A stretch of DNA of 54,203 nucleotides from Oceanidesulfovibrio indonesiensis (lineage in GTDB: Bacteria; Desulfobacterota; Desulfovibrionia; Desulfovibrionales; Desulfovibrionaceae), in contig NZ_QMIE01000021.1 in the NCBI RefSeq assembly GCF_007625075.1, positions 1 to 54,203 of the forward strand, in the 5' to 3' direction. The notes under the pieces were generated by a model, which made no database searches, was not told where the DNA came from, and saw only the letters and a list, made by a program, of their open reading frames with translations. The position numbers were made by a program, and so were the translations under genes. Positions 34,000 to 41,855 of the stretch are shown here, piece by piece; the first letter of the stretch is position 1, and the number at the start of each line of letters is the position of its first letter.

Positions 34000-36102
34000 C
34001 TAGAGCGGGTAGTCCAGGGCCTCGGGGATCATGACCTTGGTCAGATCGGCCGCGGCGCGGTCCTTGGCCAGACGCGCACCCGCTGCGGCCGCGTCCACCT
34101 TGCGGCGCAGAGCGTAGAATTCCTCGGCGCCGTCGAAGAGGTTGCCGGACGCCTCCGGTCCGCAGCACTCGCCAGCGCAGTCCGGATGGAGGATGTAACC
34201 GAACACCAGATCCGCGGCCACGCGGCCTGTTTCACCGGCGGCGCGGGCAGCCTGCCAGGTGGCCATGTCGCCGTAGAAGTCTACGAGCGCGTCCAGGCCC
34301 TCGGCTACCACCGGGTTCATCTGGCCTTTTTCCGCGAGCTCGTCGATGTCGTCCATGAAGCACTTCACCGCAACGAGCCAGGAAAGCGCATCAGCCAGCT
34401 GGAACGTCACGCCTTGACGGCGGCCGTGCATGAGCGGCTTGCCCTCGGGGTCTTTGGCGGACTGGAGATGCTCCACGGTCCAGGCCCACAGCTCGAAGGC
34501 GGCGGCCAGGGTGCAGTGCCCGCGGCCAGGGGTCTCCTGCGCGCGACGCTTCAGTTCGTCGATCCAGGCGGTAACCTGGGCCGAGAACACGGGGCCGGTC
34601 ATGGAGATGCTGAGCTGGCGGCGCTGCACAACCTCGGGGCCTTCATAGGTGGCCTCCAGCTGGGCGTCCATCCACTTCTGGCCGAGGAAGCCGGGGCAGT
34701 CCTCGGTGATGCCGTAGCCGCCCATCATGGCCACGGCTTCGCGCATCATCTGGCAGCCGTAGCCCGTGTTCCAGAGCTTGCAGGCTGGTATGTACACGTT
34801 GGACATGGCCGAAAGGTAGGAATACTGCACGAGCGGATCGGCTTCCAGCGCTTCCAGGCGGGCCTGGTCGCGCTCGCCTTCTGGACGGGCGCGAAGCTGG
34901 ACCATCTCCATGGCTTCCTGCTCTTTGGGCTTGAGCGCCTTGAGCTGGGCGCGGGGGCCCTTGATCGCCTGCTCGATGAAAAGCCGGTCCTTCTCTTTCT
35001 CGATGGGATCGAATTCGTCGGCCATGCGGCCGGCGGCGAACCCCAGGGAGGCCATGGCCTCGCCCGTGGACCAGACGTCCAGCAGGCGGTGGTTGGCATC
35101 CTCGTTCTGTTGCAGTCCCAACTCGTAACGCGGGGTGCCGGGCTTGGACTCCCCACCGCGGAAACGGCCCCGCTGGTAGCGGATGACCGGCTCCACGGCG
35201 GACAAAAGCTTGGCCGCGGTCATTACGCCCACGGGGATGCGGGTGCGCTGGAACACGGCGGCGATGATCTCGCCATGGCTGTAGTTCGGAACGATCACAC
35301 CGTCCTGGATGGTGTAGCCGCCGATAATGCGGGAGGCGGGCACCTTGAGCGAAAAAACGGGATCGTTGGTGGCGGAAAGCTGGTGGACCATCTTCAGAGT
35401 CGGCGCGCCGGGATCGAAAATCCCTTCGTCGCCCTCCTCCAGGATGACCATGCAGGAGCTTTTGATGCGCTCGTCGTCGGTGTTCACCGCAGCGGTCACG
35501 AAGTTGGCGAACGCCATGTTGGTGATGAAGCGGCCGCGCTTTTCCACCTGGATCATGGGCTCTTCGCCCTCTTTCCATTCAGCTATGCGGATCTTGCCGG
35601 AGACCACGCCGGTGTCCACGCCCACGTAGGGCAGCGGCTCGGTGAGCGCGAAAGCGCCGCGCCAGACCTCGCGGTCCTCGCCCGGCTGGGGCGGCACGCA
35701 CTTGGTCATGTAGTAGTCTTTCTGCTCCGGGGTGCCGCGCTCGTGGATGGGCGCGAGAGCGAGATCGGTGGCCAGGTTGCAGGTGGCTGCGCCGCCGTCG
35801 ACCCAGGAAAGCTCGTAGGCCACAAGGCACATGGCGAGGTTCTTGGGTCCGGCGATGAAACCGCCCTGCTCGGGCTCCATGAACATGCCTGTCAGGCCGG
35901 ATGCGTCAAAAGCCTTGAGGAGTTCTTCCTTCTCGGGGGTCCAGTCGTGGGTGTTGCGGGCCCCATCCGCCACCAGGCGCGCGGCCGTGGTGCGGGCAAT
36001 GGAGCGGGAGGACTGGACGACCATTTGCAAATCATACCGGTCTGCGAAACGCCACATGATCTGGCGGACGTCGTCACCGGGTAGGGTGCGGAGTCTTTCC
36101 AT
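34000..36102 (-). CDS. Acyl-CoA dehydrogenase, long (700-aa) form
   Basis: The product is about 300 residues longer than ordinary acyl-CoA dehydrogenases. The catalytic base is E487 in EATYEGPEVVQRR, about 110 residues later than in the short enzymes, with an insertion rich in charged residues around 370-430 (QAIKGPRAQLKALKPKEQEAMEMV). The FAD-binding segment is FALTEPLPYVGVDTG. A ~210-residue C-terminal domain follows (HCTLAAAFELWAWTVEHLQ...). It oxidises an acyl-CoA, substrate not readable, and donates electrons to EtfAB. First gene of the operon; AAGGGATGAGAACGT precedes the ATG. Confidence 0.9.
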   Translation of the reverse strand: MERLRTLPGDDVRQIMWRFADRYDLQMVVQSSRSIARTTAARLVADGARNTHDWTPEKEELLKAFDASGLTGMFMEPEQGGFIAGPKNLAMCLVAYELSWVDGGAATCNLATDLALAPIHERGTPEQKDYYMTKCVPPQPGEDREVWRGAFALTEPLPYVGVDTGVVSGKIRIAEWKEGEEPMIQVEKRGRFITNMAFANFVTAAVNTDDERIKSSCMVILEEGDEGIFDPGAPTLKMVHQLSATNDPVFSLKVPASRIIGGYTIQDGVIVPNYSHGEIIAAVFQRTRIPVGVMTAAKLLSAVEPVIRYQRGRFRGGESKPGTPRYELGLQQNEDANHRLLDVWSTGEAMASLGFAAGRMADEFDPIEKEKDRLFIEQAIKGPRAQLKALKPKEQEAMEMVQLRARPEGERDQARLEALEADPLVQYSYLSAMSNVYIPACKLWNTGYGCQMMREAVAMMGGYGITEDCPGFLGQKWMDAQLEATYEGPEVVQRRQLSISMTGPVFSAQVTAWIDELKRRAQETPGRGHCTLAAAFELWAWTVEHLQSAKDPEGKPLMHGRRQGVTFQLADALSWLVAVKCFMDDIDELAEKGQMNPVVAEGLDALVDFYGDMATWQAARAAGETGRVAADLVFGYILHPDCAGECCGPEASGNLFDGAEEFYALRRKVDAAAAGARLAKDRAAADLTKVMIPEALDYPL

Positions 36103-36185
36103 ACGTTCTCATCCCTTGGGATCATTCATGAATTGGAGAATACGCGCACAGCTTATTGGGTGCGCGGGGAGATGGGTACCCCAGG

Positions 36186-36214
36186 CACATAATGGAATCA
36201 AATTCCCGCGTCAA
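36186..36214 (-). promoter_or_regulatory. Candidate promoter with embedded palindrome upstream of the acyl-CoA operon
   Basis: On the minus strand TTGACG (36214-36209), 17-nt spacer, TATGTG (36191-36186). The spacer contains the palindrome GGAAT-CAA-ATTCC (36194-36206). A repressor bound there would block RNA polymerase. The -10 match is weak (3 of 6), so the promoter call is tentative. Confidence 0.4.
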
Positions 36215-36319
36215 TGACAGCTTTGGGTTGCAGGCCGCCAATCGGCCCCCAGCCTCGCCTCTGTATAAAACATGTTACCTTATCTTGCCAGCGCAGGCGA
36301 GGGAACATAGCATAATAAA

Positions 36320-37189
36320 ATGGACCACGAGGGATTCATCATCAGGCCGCCCAGCGAGGCGGATTCCATACTGTTGCAGGTCACCCTAGGGTGTTCGCAC
36401 AACCGGTGCGCATTTTGCGGCGCATACAGGGGAAAGCCGTTTCGGGTGAAGGAGCAGGCCCGGGTCATGGCGGACATCGACTGGGCCGCGAAAAAACTGC
36501 CTCGCCACAGCCGGCTCTTCCTCATGGACGGCGACGCCCTCGTGCTGCCCATGCGCCGGCTGGAACCCATCCTCACGGCCATACGCGAAAAACTGCCCCG
36601 GGTGCGGCGGGTGGGGTCCTACGCCAGCGCGCGGAGCCTGCAGACCAAGACCGATGCAGAACTGGCCCGACTCAAGGAACTCGGCCTGGACATCATCTAT
36701 CTGGGACTGGAATCCGGGGACGAGGACGTGCTGGCGCGGATGAACAAGGGCGTTACCGTCGCCGAACAGCTGCACCAGGCCGCGCGGGCCAGGGCGGCCG
36801 GGCTCAAGCTCAACGTCACCGTGCTTTTGGGGCTGGCCGGTCCCGAAGGATCAGAACAACACGCCCAAGCCACCGGCGCGGCGCTCTCGCAGATGGACCC
36901 GGAACAGGCAGCCGCGCTTTCGCTCATGCTCGTGCCGGGAACACCCCTGCACGACGACTGGGAGGCCGGCCGGTTCACCCAATGCACAGCGCCGGAACTG
37001 TTGGCCGAACTCGGCATGCTCGTTGAACATACACACCTCTCGCGCGGGCTATTCCTCTGCAACCACGGCTCCAACCACCTGCCCTTCCGGGCGCGATTTC
37101 CAAAGGACAAAGCCGCTGTCCTTCAGTCTATCGAGGCTGCCCTGGCCGGAGAACGGGAACTTAAGCCGGAATGGCAGCGTCGGCTCTAG
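36320..37189 (+). CDS. Radical SAM protein
   Basis: The 289-residue protein binds a [4Fe-4S] cluster through CSHNRCAFC (C25, C30, C33), a C-x4-C-x2-C spacing found in a known subgroup with the GCSHNRCxFCGxY motif. Following elements are MDGDALVLPMRRLEPIL, IYLGLESGDEDVLARMNKGVT (SAM-site glutamate), and LNVTVLLGLAGPEGSEQHA. No B12-binding or auxiliary cluster domain is visible. The substrate is unknown; relatives are annotated as Elp3/MiaB-like only in a loose sense. It is divergent from the acyl-CoA operon and followed by the five-hairpin array. Confidence 0.88.
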   Translation: MDHEGFIIRPPSEADSILLQVTLGCSHNRCAFCGAYRGKPFRVKEQARVMADIDWAAKKLPRHSRLFLMDGDALVLPMRRLEPILTAIREKLPRVRRVGSYASARSLQTKTDAELARLKELGLDIIYLGLESGDEDVLARMNKGVTVAEQLHQAARARAAGLKLNVTVLLGLAGPEGSEQHAQATGAALSQMDPEQAAALSLMLVPGTPLHDDWEAGRFTQCTAPELLAELGMLVEHTHLSRGLFLCNHGSNHLPFRARFPKDKAAVLQSIEAALAGERELKPEWQRRL

Positions 37190-37205
37190 CCGAACAAGCA
37201 ACATG

Positions 37206-37317
37206 CGAGGGCTTTGCCCTCGAACTCCCATCAGGGAGCATTGCTCCCTGGACCCTGAATTGGGGTCCGGGGACCAGTGGTCCCCGGCAGGGGGCAATGG
37301 GGGACAGCGTCCCCCAT
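37206..37317. repeat. Array of five tandem perfect hairpins
   Basis: In 112 bp there are five adjacent inverted repeats: CGAGGGC-TTT-GCCCTCG (37206-37222); CAGGGAGC-ATT-GCTCCCTG (37232-37250); GGACCC-N7-GGGTCC (37250-37268); CCGGGGACC-AGT-GGTCCCCGG (37267-37287); ATGGGGGAC-AGC-GTCCCCCAT (37297-37317). Four of them have 3-nt loops. The array begins 17 bp after the radical SAM stop and ends 28 bp before the purC stop, between convergent genes. The arms differ in sequence, so it is not a simple tandem repeat. Confidence 0.9.
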
Positions 37318-37344
37318 GCCACGACCCGCCAAAAGAATACTATA

Positions 37345-38241
37345 TTAAAGTTCCAGCGCCTCGCCTGTCAGCCGTTCGTAGGCCTCGATGTATTTGGCGC
37401 GGGTCTGCTCGATGACTTCCTCAGGCAGGACCGGGGCGGGCGGTTCCTTGTTCCAGTCCAGGCCGGCGAGGTAGTCCCGCAGGTACTGCTTATCGAAGCT
37501 GGGCTGCGGCTTGCCTGGTTCGTAGCCATCCATGGGCCAGAAGCGCGAGGAATCCGGGGTGAGCACCTCGTCGATGAGGGTGAGCTGATCGCCCACCATG
37601 CCGAACTCGAATTTGGTGTCCGCGATGATGAGGCCTTTGGACTCGGCGTACTCGCGACCGCGGGAGAACAGCGCCAGGGAGATGCGCCTGGCCTCTTCGG
37701 CGCGTTCCGCTCCGGCCAGCTCGATGGCTTTGTCCAGGGTGATGTTTTCGTCGTGCTCGCCGATGTCCGCCTTGGTGGAGGGCGTGAACAGCGGCGTTTC
37801 CAGCTTGGCGGATTCCAGCAGCCCGGCAGGCAGTGGAATGCCGCACACGCTGCCGGACTTCTGGTAGTCCTTCCAGCCCGATCCGGTGATGTGACCGCGA
37901 ACGATGCACTCGATGGGCAGCGGTTTGGCGCGTTTGGCGATGACGGCGCGGCCTTCCAGCTGGCTCGCGTACTTCTGCAGCGGCGCGGGAAATTTCTCCA
38001 CCTCGGTTTCCAGCAGGTGGTTGGCCACGATGTCCTCGAAGCGGCGCATCCAGAAGATGGTGATCTTGTTGAGCACCACGCCCTTGTGCGGAATTGGCTC
38101 GTTCATGACCACGTCGAAGGCCGACATGCGGTCCGTGGTCACCACGAGGAGGCGGTCCGCATCGATTTCATAGATATCGCGGACTTTGCCGCGGGAGAGA
38201 AGGTTGTACCCTTCAATATTGGTGCGTGTAACGATGTCCAT
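37345..38241 (-). CDS. purC: Phosphoribosylaminoimidazole-succinocarboxamide synthase
   Basis: The 298-residue SAICAR synthetase performs the ATP-dependent addition of aspartate to CAIR in purine synthesis. Family features: RGKVRDIYEI at the N-terminus, TDRMSAFDVVMNEPIPHKG, the signature PIECIVRGHITGSGWKDYQKSGSVCG, and ADTKFEFG. Start at 38241 with AAGGAGCTGTTTC. It is 22 bp downstream of hisD in the same direction, linking histidine and purine synthesis, which share the AICAR intermediate. Confidence 0.96.
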   Translation of the reverse strand: MDIVTRTNIEGYNLLSRGKVRDIYEIDADRLLVVTTDRMSAFDVVMNEPIPHKGVVLNKITIFWMRRFEDIVANHLLETEVEKFPAPLQKYASQLEGRAVIAKRAKPLPIECIVRGHITGSGWKDYQKSGSVCGIPLPAGLLESAKLETPLFTPSTKADIGEHDENITLDKAIELAGAERAEEARRISLALFSRGREYAESKGLIIADTKFEFGMVGDQLTLIDEVLTPDSSRFWPMDGYEPGKPQPSFDKQYLRDYLAGLDWNKEPPAPVLPEEVIEQTRAKYIEAYERLTGEALEL

Positions 38242-38263
38242 GAAACAGCTCCTTGGATGATGG

Positions 38264-39580
38264 CTACTTGAAACGACTTTCCACGCTGCGCGCGTGGGCT
38301 TCCAGACCTTCCAGCCGTGCGAATCGGGCGACCTTTTCTCCGTGCGCGTCGAGATATCCCGGCGAGGCGGCGATGACGCTGGATTTCTTGCAGAAGTCTG
38401 CCACGGACAAGGCCGATGAGAACCGCGCCGTGCCGTTGGTGGGCAGCACGTGGTTGGGTCCGGCAAAGTAATCGCCAACGGGTTCCGGCGTGTGCGTGCC
38501 CATGAATATGGCGCCGGCGTGGCGGATTCTACCGAGCATGGACCAGGGGTCCTCCACCATGAGCTCCAGGTGCTCAGGGGCGAGCCTGTTCACAAGCTCC
38601 AAGGCCGTGACCTCGTCCGGCGTCACCACGATGGCGCCCCACTCCTCCAGGGCCTGGCGGGCGATGTCCGAGCGCGGCAGGGCTTCGGTCTGCGTTTCCA
38701 GTTCGCCGGCAAGTTCTTCGGCAAAGGCCTCGTTCCAGGTGATGCAGATTGCGGAGGCCAGGGCGTCGTGTTCGGCCTGGGAGAGCATGTCCGCCGCGAC
38801 CCACGCGGCCTTGCCGGCCTTGCCGTCGGCGACAACGGATATCTCGCTGGGGCCGGCTATCATATCGATGCCGACGTGGCCGATGAGCAGCCGCTTGGCA
38901 GTGGTCAGATAAATGTTGCCCGGACCGGCGATGACGTCCACGGCCGGGATGATATTCGTGCCGTAGGCGAACGCGGCTGCGGCCCAGGCGCTGCCCATGC
39001 GGTATATTTCGGTGACGCCGAGAATCCTAGCCGCGCCGAGGATGTACGGGTTGAGCGAACCGTCCTTGCGGGGCGGGCTGGCCACGGCGATGCGCTCCAC
39101 ACCTGCCACCTGTGCGGGCACGGCGTTCATGAGCAGGCTGGAGATGAGCGGCGTTTCTCCGCCCTGGCCTCCGGGTACGTAGAGGCCGACGCGGTCCACG
39201 GGACTGACGATCTGGCCGAGGATGGTGCCGTCCTGGCTGGTGGTCCACCAGGATCGCTCCAGCTGGGCTTCGTGGAATTTGCGAATTCGCTCGGCCGACT
39301 CGCGCACGATCTCCATATCCTTAATGAATCGGGGATCGGTGTTGTCGAGAGCGGACTCGACCTCCTCGTCCGGAACCCGGATCATGGCTGTTTCGAACGA
39401 TTCGCAGTCGAAACGGCGGGTGTATTCGGCCACGGCCTCGTCGCCGCGGTCTGCAACGTCCTGGAGTATGGCGCGTACGCGCTCTTCCACGACGTTCTCT
39501 GGATTCATGCGGCCGGCGAGGCGGTCCTGGATGTCCTTCCAGGTCGTCTCTTGCGGATATCGCCAGCGGTTGACGGACAT
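38264..39580 (-). CDS. hisD: Histidinol dehydrogenase
   Basis: The 438-residue zinc enzyme performs the last two steps of histidine synthesis, histidinol to histidine. Visible: DRVGLYVPGGQGGETPLISSLLMNA, AFAYGTNIIPAVDVIAGPGNIYLTTAKR, the conserved DMIAGPSEISVVADG, and LSQAEHDALASAI with Gln and His zinc ligands; later APEHLELMVEDPW. Start at 39580 with GGAGGAG upstream; the frame is open further without homology. It is the first gene of a hisD-purC transcript; the rest of the his operon is not in the window. Confidence 0.97.
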   Translation of the reverse strand: MSVNRWRYPQETTWKDIQDRLAGRMNPENVVEERVRAILQDVADRGDEAVAEYTRRFDCESFETAMIRVPDEEVESALDNTDPRFIKDMEIVRESAERIRKFHEAQLERSWWTTSQDGTILGQIVSPVDRVGLYVPGGQGGETPLISSLLMNAVPAQVAGVERIAVASPPRKDGSLNPYILGAARILGVTEIYRMGSAWAAAAFAYGTNIIPAVDVIAGPGNIYLTTAKRLLIGHVGIDMIAGPSEISVVADGKAGKAAWVAADMLSQAEHDALASAICITWNEAFAEELAGELETQTEALPRSDIARQALEEWGAIVVTPDEVTALELVNRLAPEHLELMVEDPWSMLGRIRHAGAIFMGTHTPEPVGDYFAGPNHVLPTNGTARFSSALSVADFCKKSSVIAASPGYLDAHGEKVARFARLEGLEAHARSVESRFK

Positions 39581-39687
39581 GTTCGACTCCTCCGTGATGA
39601 ATTCGTATGCCTGTGAGAAAGTACCGGTACACGAGCCCGGGCCGGTATGTCGAGCGGACGCCCGGCGTGGCGCCGGTTGTTGGGTAC

Positions 39688-39716
39688 AAAAAAAGGCCGG
39701 GGCCCGAAGGCCCCGA
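39688..39716 (-). terminator. Terminator of the porin gene
   Basis: On the minus strand GGGGCC-TTCG-GGCCCC (39714-39699) followed by GGCC and TTTTTTT (39694-39688). The TTCG tetraloop is especially stable. It lies about 35 bp after the porin stop. Confidence 0.9.
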
Positions 39717-39750
39717 CCCGGATGATAGTCAGGCAAGTACGGTCAGACTA

Positions 39751-41355
39751 CTAGAACTTGTACTTGAGTCCGAAGACGGCCTTCCAAGCGGTGTTGGTGT
39801 CGGCGTGGACCCAGGTGTCGTTGCCGTACTGGACGTCGAACATGCCCAGTTCGAGGATGGCAGCGAGGTTCTCGTAGATCTTGTACTCGTGGTCGAAGTT
39901 GACTTCCCAGTAGGTGTCTTCGGTGGTCAGCTGAACGTTCGGAACGCCAGCGCCGGGGAAGAACTGGTTGGTCTGGAAGGTCCAGGGGTAGCCAGCCGTG
40001 GCGAACATGTTGGTCAGGTTAAAAGCAGCAAGAGCGTTGCCCTTGTAGCCCCAGATATTGAAAGCGGTCGGAGGCAGAGCCGCGATCATACGGGAGCTGG
40101 GGGCGTTGGTGCCCTTCATGAACAGCACGCGGATCTGGTGGGTCAGGTCCTCGATGAAGGTGAGGTCCTTCACCATGAACGCAAGACCCCACTTGCCGGC
40201 GGGATCGTTAGCGAAAGCATCACCGGCGTTATCCAGGGAGGAACCATCGAAACCGAAGGTGGTCAGACCGAAGCCACCGGAGGAGACGACAGGCATCTGC
40301 TCGGAGCCGTTGGTCCAGCTTCCGTCTTCACCGGAGCCGTAGAAGCCGAGGAAGCCGAGGGTAGCGAAGTCGAGCTTGTAGTCGATTTCGGCAGCGGCGT
40401 ACCAGCCGGCGCGGCGGGCGATGTCGTTGGAAGCTTCAACAGCGCCATAGGCGGCGTCGAACATGATCACGATGGGATCGAACATGTCGATCTGGCCGCC
40501 GAGACCCACCCACCACGCGGGGTAGTAGGCGTTGTCGCGGAGGATGCCATCATAGTAGTAGTCCCAGGGGGTGCCCAGGTAGTTCGCGGTGGCGCCACCA
40601 GCGTAGAGGGGCAGGGCCAGAGCGTGAGCCGGGGACAGGATGCCGGCAGGAGCGTTGTTGATGACGTTGCCGTTGATGGCGTAGTCGGAAGCGAACACGT
40701 TGCGGCCAACGGAAGCAACCACTCCGTAGGCCTGCAGCTCGAAGCCGTCACCGGTGTAGCCGAGGATCAGACCCCAGGCGTCGAACTCGTCAGCTTCGCG
40801 AGAGTTCTTGGTGAAGACGTTGTTGACATCCTGATCGTACAGACGAGCCCAGAAGGCGGTCACACCGAACTGGTCGGTGATTTGCCACACGGCGGCAACG
40901 GCAGCGACGTCGTCGTCGAAGATCGGGTTGGTCGTGATGTACTGGGGCAGCGCCAGACCCTGGATACCAACACGGAACATGAGCTCGGTGTTGGGAACCA
41001 TGAAGTCGATGTAGGCGCGCTTGGTCTCGACGTTCACGCCGTCAGCGCCGAGCTGACCGCCGGAACCACGACCAACAGCACCGCCACGGCCCCACTGGAT
41101 GGTGCCGATTTCGAACATCAACACGCCGCGGAGCATCTCGCTGGAGATGAAGTCGACCTGAACACGGGTACGCTGGGAGGCGTAGAAGCCGTCCTCAGAC
41201 TCCTGGTCCCAACCATTCTCGTACAGGTTGGGATTGTCCGTGTAACCAAAGGTGAACTGGAATTCACCCTTTGCCTTCACTTCGGCTGCGCTTGCGGAAA
41301 GCGCGCCACCGAAGAGGAAAGCGGCCACGAGGGCCAGAGCAATGATCTTTTTCAC
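39751..41355 (-). CDS. Outer membrane homotrimeric porin, Desulfovibrio type
   Basis: The 534-residue protein has a signal peptide (MKKIIALALVAAFLFGGALS then ASA before AEVKAKGEF) and a C-terminal strand ending in Phe (AVFGLKYKF), the signal for beta-barrel insertion. The mature part is a chain of aromatic, alternating strands (FQFTFGYTDNP, GVLMFEIGTIQWG). Very similar proteins are the dominant porins of Desulfovibrio. Start is GTG at 41355 with AGGAGAAGAGCT upstream; the longer frame has no such site. Codon use is more biased than in neighbours, fitting high expression, and promoter and terminator are both strong. Confidence 0.93.
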   Translation of the reverse strand: MKKIIALALVAAFLFGGALSASAAEVKAKGEFQFTFGYTDNPNLYENGWDQESEDGFYASQRTRVQVDFISSEMLRGVLMFEIGTIQWGRGGAVGRGSGGQLGADGVNVETKRAYIDFMVPNTELMFRVGIQGLALPQYITTNPIFDDDVAAVAAVWQITDQFGVTAFWARLYDQDVNNVFTKNSREADEFDAWGLILGYTGDGFELQAYGVVASVGRNVFASDYAINGNVINNAPAGILSPAHALALPLYAGGATANYLGTPWDYYYDGILRDNAYYPAWWVGLGGQIDMFDPIVIMFDAAYGAVEASNDIARRAGWYAAAEIDYKLDFATLGFLGFYGSGEDGSWTNGSEQMPVVSSGGFGLTTFGFDGSSLDNAGDAFANDPAGKWGLAFMVKDLTFIEDLTHQIRVLFMKGTNAPSSRMIAALPPTAFNIWGYKGNALAAFNLTNMFATAGYPWTFQTNQFFPGAGVPNVQLTTEDTYWEVNFDHEYKIYENLAAILELGMFDVQYGNDTWVHADTNTAWKAVFGLKYKF

Positions 41356-41525
41356 AGCTCTTCTCCTATTGCTTTTGCGTTTGGGAACCTGACACATCAT
41401 CCATAACTACCTTCCAGGTCCCCTTCTACGCCCGTGCAGACACCATTGCAAGGTTTTTTTGGCGTTTTTTTGACGTGGGTAAAAATTTTTATACGGTACA
41501 AATTCTTGTCCTCGGCCCACCGAAA

Positions 41526-41554
41526 ATTATAAATATCGTTTCATTTCAATGCAA
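41526..41554 (-). promoter_or_regulatory. Strong sigma70 promoter of the porin gene
   Basis: On the minus strand TTGCAT (41554-41549), 17-nt spacer, perfect TATAAT (41531-41526), in an AT-rich setting. The predicted 5' untranslated leader is about 165 nt, long enough to be a target for small-RNA control. Confidence 0.75.
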
Positions 41555-41855
41555 TATGTCGGAACACCTCTCGAAAACTCTCGACAAACCCAAGAAATTT
41601 TCTAAAAAACTTCCCCCGGCATGTGACCCGTTCAATTTCTTTGACCACCAGCCCCGCAATCCCTATATCTCTCCCAGAGCGCATCGCCGTACTGTCAATG
41701 ACCCAAAAGGCGGCGGCTCCCGGCAGTCTGTTTCAGGCGCAAGGGTGTTCCCTCCACGCTCTTGCCGAGGATGTTGCCGTTTCCATGATTGCGACTCTCC
41801 GCCAGACTTTTCGCCACCGGAACTCATTGCCCAACATTAATATAAGCTTCCATCC
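41555..41855. other. Intergenic region between divergent porin and uvrC
   Basis: The ~300 bp between the porin promoter and uvrC carry no convincing gene. They change from AT-rich near the porin promoter to normal composition. No good promoter for uvrC was seen; TAATAT near 41838 is a possible -10 without a matching -35. Confidence 0.5.

Noticed and set aside
37206-37317. Possible CRISPR array
   Set aside because: The repeated units are hairpins with different sequences and no constant repeat or spacer length, and no cas genes are nearby.
39607-41406. 599-codon open frame on the plus strand opposite the porin
   Set aside because: The translation is Gly/Val/Glu-rich shadow sequence of a highly biased porin gene. 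The porin has signal peptide, terminal Phe, promoter and terminator on the minus strand.
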